Made by a program: the position numbers and the translations under genes
Notes under the pieces: generated by a model
Told to the model about the DNA's origin: nothing
Seen by the model: only the letters and a program-made list of their open reading frames with translations
Database searches by the model: none
Shown here: positions 59,545-64,000 of the stretch, in pieces
How the letters are laid out: each line of letters starts with the position of its first letter
Position numbering within the stretch: position 1 is the first letter of the stretch
Source of the DNA: Leptotrichia wadei
GTDB lineage: Bacteria > Fusobacteriota > Fusobacteriia > Fusobacteriales > Leptotrichiaceae
Assembly: GCF_007990545.2 (NCBI RefSeq)
Contig: NZ_AP019829.2
Location: 62,001 to 126,000 of the forward strand
Length of the DNA: 64,000 nucleotides
Reading direction: 5' to 3'

Positions 59545-61239
59545 TTACAAGTTCATATCATCAACATTATCCAAATATTCCTTAATTTTTGGAATTACAA
59601 AAGCCAATGTCCCTTCTTCAAACGGATTTTTCAAATTAGCTGATTTCATAAGTTCAAAGAATGGTTTGCTTCCTCCAAGTTTACATAAATTCAAATAATC
59701 TTGCCATGCTTTTTCTCTGTTTTCTCTTGATTTTATCCAGAATTGGAAGGCACATACTTGAGCTAGAGTGTAGTCGATGTAGTAAAATGGCGAACTGAAA
59801 ATATGCCCTTGTCTAAACCAGAAAATTCCATTTTTTAATTCTTCGACTTCTCCGTAATCTCTTGTTGGTAAATATTTTTTTTCTATTTCAATCCATTTTT
59901 CACGACGTTCTTTTGGCGTAGCTTCTGGATTTTCATACACCCAGTGCTGAAATTCATCAACAGTTACTCCGTAAGGAATGAATAAAAGAGCTTCTGATAA
60001 ATGAATAAATTTATATTTGTCAGTATCGTTTTCAAAAAACAAGTCCATCCACGGCCAAGTTAAAAATTCCATGCTCATCGAATGAATTTCACAAGCCTCA
60101 TAAGATGGCCATAAGTATTCAGGAACTTCAAATCCACGGCTTTGATAAACTTGGAAAGCATGTCCAGCTTCATGTGTCAAAACATCAATATCGTGTGAAG
60201 TTCCATTAAAATTGGCAAAAATAAACGGTGCCTTGTGTTCTGGAATGTAAGTGCAGTATCCGCCGCTCATTTTTCCCTTTTTAGAAAGCAAGTCAAGTAA
60301 ATTATTTTCAGTCATAAATGTAAAAAATTCATCAGTTTCCTTCGATAATTCCTTATACATTGTCTTCCCATTGTTTAAAATCCATTCAGGCGACCCATGC
60401 GGATCAGCATTTCCAGAATTAAATTTTATAGCTTCATCATAAAATCTAAGTTTTTCCACTCCAAGTCTTTTCCCTTGTCTTTCACGAAGTTCAGTATGTA
60501 GCGGCACAATATTTTCAAGCACTTGCTTTCTGTAGTCTTCTACCATTTTTGCATCATATTCAAGTCTTGATAATTGTTTATATCCGAATTCCACAAAATT
60601 TTTATATCCCATTTTTTGAGCCATTCTAGTTCTGACTTTTACAAGCGAATCATAAATATTATCAAATTCATCTTGATTTTCAGCAAAAAATTGAGCAACT
60701 TTTTTAGCCGCTTCAATTCTTATATTTCTATCTTTTGACTGTGTATAAGGAACCATTTGTGACAAATTAAGCTCTTTTCCATCAAAATCTATTTTTGCAC
60801 TGGCAATTAATTTTGAATATTTACTAGATAATCTGTTTTCTTCTTGAGCATCTGGAATAATTTCAGGTGAAAATGTTTTCAATGTGTTTTCTGCCAAATC
60901 AAATAAAAATTTTCCATATTTTTGGATAAGTTCATCTTTAAATTTTGAATTTACAAGAGCCTTATAAAAATCATTTGTAAATCCAAAAAGAATAGGGCTA
61001 ATTTCATCCATATACTCATTTTCCTTATCATAAAACTCATCATTCGTATCAATGCTATGACGAACTGAAACAAGTGTCTGCATAGTTTCAATATGATTTC
61101 TCAGTTTTATAATTTCATCAAATGCAACAACTTGTCCTTTCATATTTTTAGCCTTTTTAAAACTTTCTATAAGTCTAGAAAATTCTGCCTTTATTTTTTC
61201 CAAATCCAAATGTTCGTATTCGTATTCATTAAATTTCAT
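59545..61239 (-). CDS. pepF: M3-family oligoendopeptidase (PepF-like)
   Basis: A cytoplasmic zinc metallopeptidase of 564 residues that degrades oligopeptides. The zinc motif is DVLTHEAGHAFQVYQSRG (HExxH, with H and E at HEAGH), and the third ligand Glu lies downstream in SYEACEIHSMSMEFLTW. The N-terminal half is helical, as in the M3 family. GGGAGAA precedes the ATG. The 564-residue length is that of the shorter M3 oligoendopeptidase group, not of the roughly 600-residue PepF proper, so the gene name is provisional. Confidence 0.93.
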   Translation of the reverse strand: MKFNEYEYEHLDLEKIKAEFSRLIESFKKAKNMKGQVVAFDEIIKLRNHIETMQTLVSVRHSIDTNDEFYDKENEYMDEISPILFGFTNDFYKALVNSKFKDELIQKYGKFLFDLAENTLKTFSPEIIPDAQEENRLSSKYSKLIASAKIDFDGKELNLSQMVPYTQSKDRNIRIEAAKKVAQFFAENQDEFDNIYDSLVKVRTRMAQKMGYKNFVEFGYKQLSRLEYDAKMVEDYRKQVLENIVPLHTELRERQGKRLGVEKLRFYDEAIKFNSGNADPHGSPEWILNNGKTMYKELSKETDEFFTFMTENNLLDLLSKKGKMSGGYCTYIPEHKAPFIFANFNGTSHDIDVLTHEAGHAFQVYQSRGFEVPEYLWPSYEACEIHSMSMEFLTWPWMDLFFENDTDKYKFIHLSEALLFIPYGVTVDEFQHWVYENPEATPKERREKWIEIEKKYLPTRDYGEVEELKNGIFWFRQGHIFSSPFYYIDYTLAQVCAFQFWIKSRENREKAWQDYLNLCKLGGSKPFFELMKSANLKNPFEEGTLAFVIPKIKEYLDNVDDMNL

Positions 61240-61344
61240 ATTTTATATTCTCCCTTCAGTTTTTTCCTGATTTAATTATATCATAAAAAAAATGGAAATT
61301 AAGTATAATTTTTATATCTTCTTATTTCAAAGATTTACTTTATG

Positions 61345-61379
61345 ATTATCAAACATAAGATTTATATATTTTTGATAAT
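61345..61379. promoter_or_regulatory. Inverted repeat upstream of the integrase gene
   Basis: ATTATCAAA and TTTGATAAT form a 9-bp inverted repeat separated by 17 bp in the spacer between pepF and the recombinase gene. It could be an operator or a recombinase-binding site. No direct evidence chooses between them. Confidence 0.35.
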
Positions 61380-61463
61380 TTATTATTGTAGTTTAAATTT
61401 TTTTTAAACTTGATTTTTAAAGTTGTATTACTATAGTTTAGGTTCTATATTCAGGAGGGCAAA

Positions 61464-62423
61464 ATGGAAATAATGAATAAAAATATGAGTATATCTAAAT
61501 GTATGGACATATGGTTAAAAAATGAGCATAATTATATAAAGGAATCAACTTACTTTCTTTATTTGGCAATTATTGAAAATCATTTGAAAACATATTTTAA
61601 AAGAAGAAGAGTTAATACAATTTCAAATAAAGATTTTCAATCTTTCATTTTGGATAAGTTAAATTATGGCAGACTGGATGGCAGGGGAGGGTTATCAAAA
61701 AAAACTGTAAAAGATATGACAGTTGTATTAAAATCTATATTAACATTTGCAATGAATCATAAAATTATAGATAGAATGGAATTTGAATTTAAAATTCCTA
61801 GAAAGAAAAAGGCTAGGAAAGTTGAAGTATTTAATGTTGAAGAAAGAAGAAGAATTTATAAATACGTGAAAAATAATCTTTGCAATCAAACGCTAGGAAT
61901 ACTTATTTGTATATGCACTGGTCTTAGAATAGGTGAAATATGTGCATTAAAGTGGGAGGATGTGGATTTACGAACAGAAGTTATTAATGTTAATCATACG
62001 ATTCAGAGGATATATATTAATACAGCTAAAAAGAGCAAGATTATCATTTCATCACCCAAAACAGAAAGTTCAAGGCGAAAAATTCCTATTGCCACAGAAT
62101 TAATGTTTTTATTACAAAGATTTAAATCTAATAGTGATTTTTATGTCATTTCTGGCAATGAAAAATATATTGAGCCAAGAACCTACAGAAAATTTTTCAC
62201 AAAAATGTTAAATATTTTAAAAATTTCAAAATTGAAATTTCATTCATTAAGACACACTTTTGCAACACAAGCTATTGAAAATGGCATAGATTATAAAACT
62301 GTATCTGAAATTTTAGGACATGCTTCTGTTGGAATAACTTTAAATTTATATGTTCATCCTGATTTAGAATATAAAAAAGAATGTCTGAACAAAATTTTTA
62401 ATAATTTTGTAAAAAAATCTTAA
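61464..62423 (+). CDS. Tyrosine recombinase (phage-type integrase)
   Basis: A 319-residue site-specific recombinase. An N-terminal SAM-like arm-binding domain (KCMDIWLKNEHNYIKEST) precedes the catalytic domain. The catalytic residues are visible: Arg in CTGLRIGEICALKW, Lys in the beta hairpin ISSPKTESSRRKIP, His-x-x-Arg in FHSLRHTFATQAI, His in LGHASVGIT and the nucleophilic Tyr in LNLYVHPDLE. AGGAGGG precedes the ATG. It lies between pepF and a polysaccharide gene with no phage genes nearby, so it may invert or integrate a local segment. Confidence 0.93.
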   Translation: MEIMNKNMSISKCMDIWLKNEHNYIKESTYFLYLAIIENHLKTYFKRRRVNTISNKDFQSFILDKLNYGRLDGRGGLSKKTVKDMTVVLKSILTFAMNHKIIDRMEFEFKIPRKKKARKVEVFNVEERRRIYKYVKNNLCNQTLGILICICTGLRIGEICALKWEDVDLRTEVINVNHTIQRIYINTAKKSKIIISSPKTESSRRKIPIATELMFLLQRFKSNSDFYVISGNEKYIEPRTYRKFFTKMLNILKISKLKFHSLRHTFATQAIENGIDYKTVSEILGHASVGITLNLYVHPDLEYKKECLNKIFNNFVKKS

Positions 62424-62569
62424 AACCTGATTTATGAAAATATTTAAATAAATAAATTAATAAAATCAAAGTAAAAAATAAAACAAAAACTTGTAGCAGT
62501 ACAGCTTTAAACAATAATAAAATTATTTTTATTTATTAATTTAAAAATTTTTTTTAAAGTGTCGTTTAC

Positions 62570-62598
62570 TTGAATTTGAGAATAAAATATGATATACT
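62570..62598 (+). promoter_or_regulatory. Promoter of the sugar transferase gene
   Basis: TTGAAT and TATACT are separated by 17 bp. The ATG lies about 165 bp downstream, leaving a long leader with a terminator-like hairpin. Confidence 0.7.
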
Positions 62599-62672
62599 CA
62601 TACTGTAATATTTATAAATTATAATAGTTTTATTTTGGATATAACGAGTAAAAAAAATATTAAAACTTTAGG

Positions 62673-62701
62673 CAGGAACAAAATATTATTGCTCCTGTTT
62701 T
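62673..62701 (+). terminator. Terminator-like hairpin in the leader of the sugar transferase gene
   Basis: CAGGAACAA and TTGCTCCTG form a 9-bp stem with one mismatch, then TTTT. It lies between the promoter and the ATG, 60 bp before the gene, so it could act in attenuation or processive antitermination of a long polysaccharide operon. Its short T tract makes it weak. Confidence 0.45.
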
Positions 62702-62762
62702 AAGGTAAATTTACATTTATTGCCCTAATTTTAGATTAACAATTGTTAAGTGAGGATGAACT

Positions 62763-64000
62763 ATGAAATTAAATAAAGATATTCGGATACGTATACTTTA
62801 TATATTTATTTTATATATTGTTTATAGTCTTCTACTGGATAAATATAATTATGTAGCAAGGTATCTGACCAATTTTATATTTATCTTGTTCATATTTGTA
62901 AAATTCATATTCGGACAGCTTGATTTCTATGCGGAACGTTTCAGATTTAAAGATGTCTTTATAACATTGGGAATTGATGTAATATTTTCGGTTATGCTGT
63001 ATGCTTTCTGGAAACAATTTAATATTTTTTATATCTATTTATTAATTTTTGTGTTTCAGGTGATTTTCAGAAAAATAGTATGCTCCATTTATATGAAAAA
63101 GCAAAATGTATTAATATTTGGTTCCAATCATATAAAAAATAATATTCAGGAGGATATTATTAATACCCTTGATTACAATTATGTTGGGTATATTTCAAAT
63201 AATAAAAGTGGGGCAACAAAGTATTTGATTGGAAATTATGACCAGATGGAAGAAATTATCTCTAAAAAGGAAATAGATGTATTAGTAATTGTAAAGAATA
63301 TAAAAAGTCCTGATTTTAAGAAATATTTAAAAAGAATTTTTGATTTAAAGATCAACGGACTAAAAATAATAAACTATGAAGAATTTAATGAAGATATTCA
63401 AAAAAAAATAGATATAAATCAAATAAATGAAGAATGGCTCTTACAATCAAACGGATTTGATATTTTAAGTAATGAAATGCAGAAAAATATAAAACGTGGA
63501 ATAGATTTGATTCTCGCCCTTACTCTAATGGTGATTCTATCACCACTTGCATTAATTACTGCAATAATAATTAAGATGGAATCTAAAGGTCCAGTTATAT
63601 TCAAACAAACTAGAATAGGTGAAAATATGAAACCTTTCAAGGTATACAAATTCAGAAGCATGAAAATACATGACCCTGAAAAATATTCAAAATACACACT
63701 AGATAATGACACAAGAGTCACAAATTTTGGAAAGTTTATGAGAAAAACAAGAATTGATGAACTTCCACAATTGTGGAATATCATAAAAGGAACAATGAGT
63801 TTCATAGGCCCACGTCCAGAATGGGATATTTTAGCAAAAGATTATGCAAAGCAAATAAACCATTATAATCTTAGACACCTTATAAAGCCTGGAATAACAG
63901 GTTGGGCACAGGTAATGTTCCCGTATGGGGAAAGTTTAGAGGATGCAAAGAGAAAGCTTGAGTACGATTTGTATTATCTGAAACATCAGGATTTAGTACT
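62763..64000 (+). CDS. Polyprenyl-phosphate sugar-1-phosphate transferase (WcaJ/CpsE type), 3' end outside the window
   Basis: The first 412 codons of the enzyme that begins polysaccharide repeat-unit assembly by loading a sugar-1-phosphate onto undecaprenyl phosphate. Four or five membrane helices occupy residues 8-115, then a CoA-binding-like NAD domain (VLIFGSNHIKNNIQEDIINT). The catalytic PglC-like domain begins at residue 240 with a membrane helix (RGIDLILALTLMVILSPLAL), then KQTRIGENMKPFKVYKFRSM and DELPQLWNIIKGTMSFIGPR and the WAQV segment. It is preceded by GAGG. The downstream operon is beyond the window. Confidence 0.92.
   Translation, partial: MKLNKDIRIRILYIFILYIVYSLLLDKYNYVARYLTNFIFILFIFVKFIFGQLDFYAERFRFKDVFITLGIDVIFSVMLYAFWKQFNIFYIYLLIFVFQVIFRKIVCSIYMKKQNVLIFGSNHIKNNIQEDIINTLDYNYVGYISNNKSGATKYLIGNYDQMEEIISKKEIDVLVIVKNIKSPDFKKYLKRIFDLKINGLKIINYEEFNEDIQKKIDINQINEEWLLQSNGFDILSNEMQKNIKRGIDLILALTLMVILSPLALITAIIIKMESKGPVIFKQTRIGENMKPFKVYKFRSMKIHDPEKYSKYTLDNDTRVTNFGKFMRKTRIDELPQLWNIIKGTMSFIGPRPEWDILAKDYAKQINHYNLRHLIKPGITGWAQVMFPYGESLEDAKRKLEYDLYYLKHQDLV

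Overview
The window is very AT-rich bacterial chromosome with dense gene packing, strong Shine-Dalgarno sites and Gram-negative surface proteins (an autotransporter and several lipoproteins). The protein set fits a Fusobacteriota anaerobe: anaerobic cobalamin synthesis with CbiK, a mevalonate pathway, a subtilase autotransporter and DKNYY, META and PepSY secreted proteins. I infer Leptotrichia or a close relative from overall character, not from a marker gene.

Layout. 1-2.1 kb: the 5' part of a short-chain dehydrogenase gene, diverging from a MerR regulator across a MerR-type promoter, then two membrane proteins. 2.2-22 kb: most of a tetrapyrrole and anaerobic B12 pathway (cobQ, cobD, hemA-hemC-cobA/hemD, cbiK, a cobalamin riboswitch with terminator, cbiMNQO, cbiA, cbiC, cbiD, cbiE, cbiT), interrupted by htrA, ffh and a mini IS200/IS605-type element that carries its own promoter and a guide-RNA-like transcript. 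22-26.4 kb: a subtilase autotransporter and a two-domain META lipoprotein. 26.4-27.8 kb: a decayed bacteriocin locus (truncated C39 peptidase, small membrane immunity-like protein, C-terminal fragment of a bacteriocin-like peptide) beside an IS256-type end. 28-42.4 kb: cbiL, cbiF and cbiG scattered among hypothetical membrane and secreted proteins. 42.6-46 kb: tRNA-Gln, gap, a bicupin protein, a small membrane exporter-like protein and tmRNA. 46-56 kb: mevalonate kinase, mevalonate diphosphate decarboxylase, mutL, rlmH, lysS and a PepSY protein. 56-61 kb, mostly minus strand: flavodoxin, cysE, cysK, pepF. 61.4-64 kb: a tyrosine recombinase, then a truncated polyprenyl-phosphate sugar transferase that starts a polysaccharide region.

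Main discovery. mutL is split by a 1.9-kb IStron: a group I intron fused to an IS605-type tnpB. It lies between a 519-codon 5' exon and a 164-codon 3' exon (stop included). The split falls immediately before the MutL endonuclease motif DQHxxxExxxxE. Excision at the predicted ends restores the reading frame exactly. Mismatch repair in this strain should therefore depend on RNA splicing of a mobile element, and the element's TnpB guide would target the element-free mutL allele.

Second pattern. Three genes (cbiC, the autotransporter, and a secreted-protein gene at 39.4 kb) have their Shine-Dalgarno sequence separated from the ATG by a hairpin. Folding the hairpin brings each Shine-Dalgarno to 6-9 nt from its start. 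The three hairpins are unrelated in sequence, which suggests selection for structure. Smaller observations include dispersed intergenic repeats, IS relics at gene ends, a decayed PepSY tandem copy and a micro-ORF linking mutL to rlmH.
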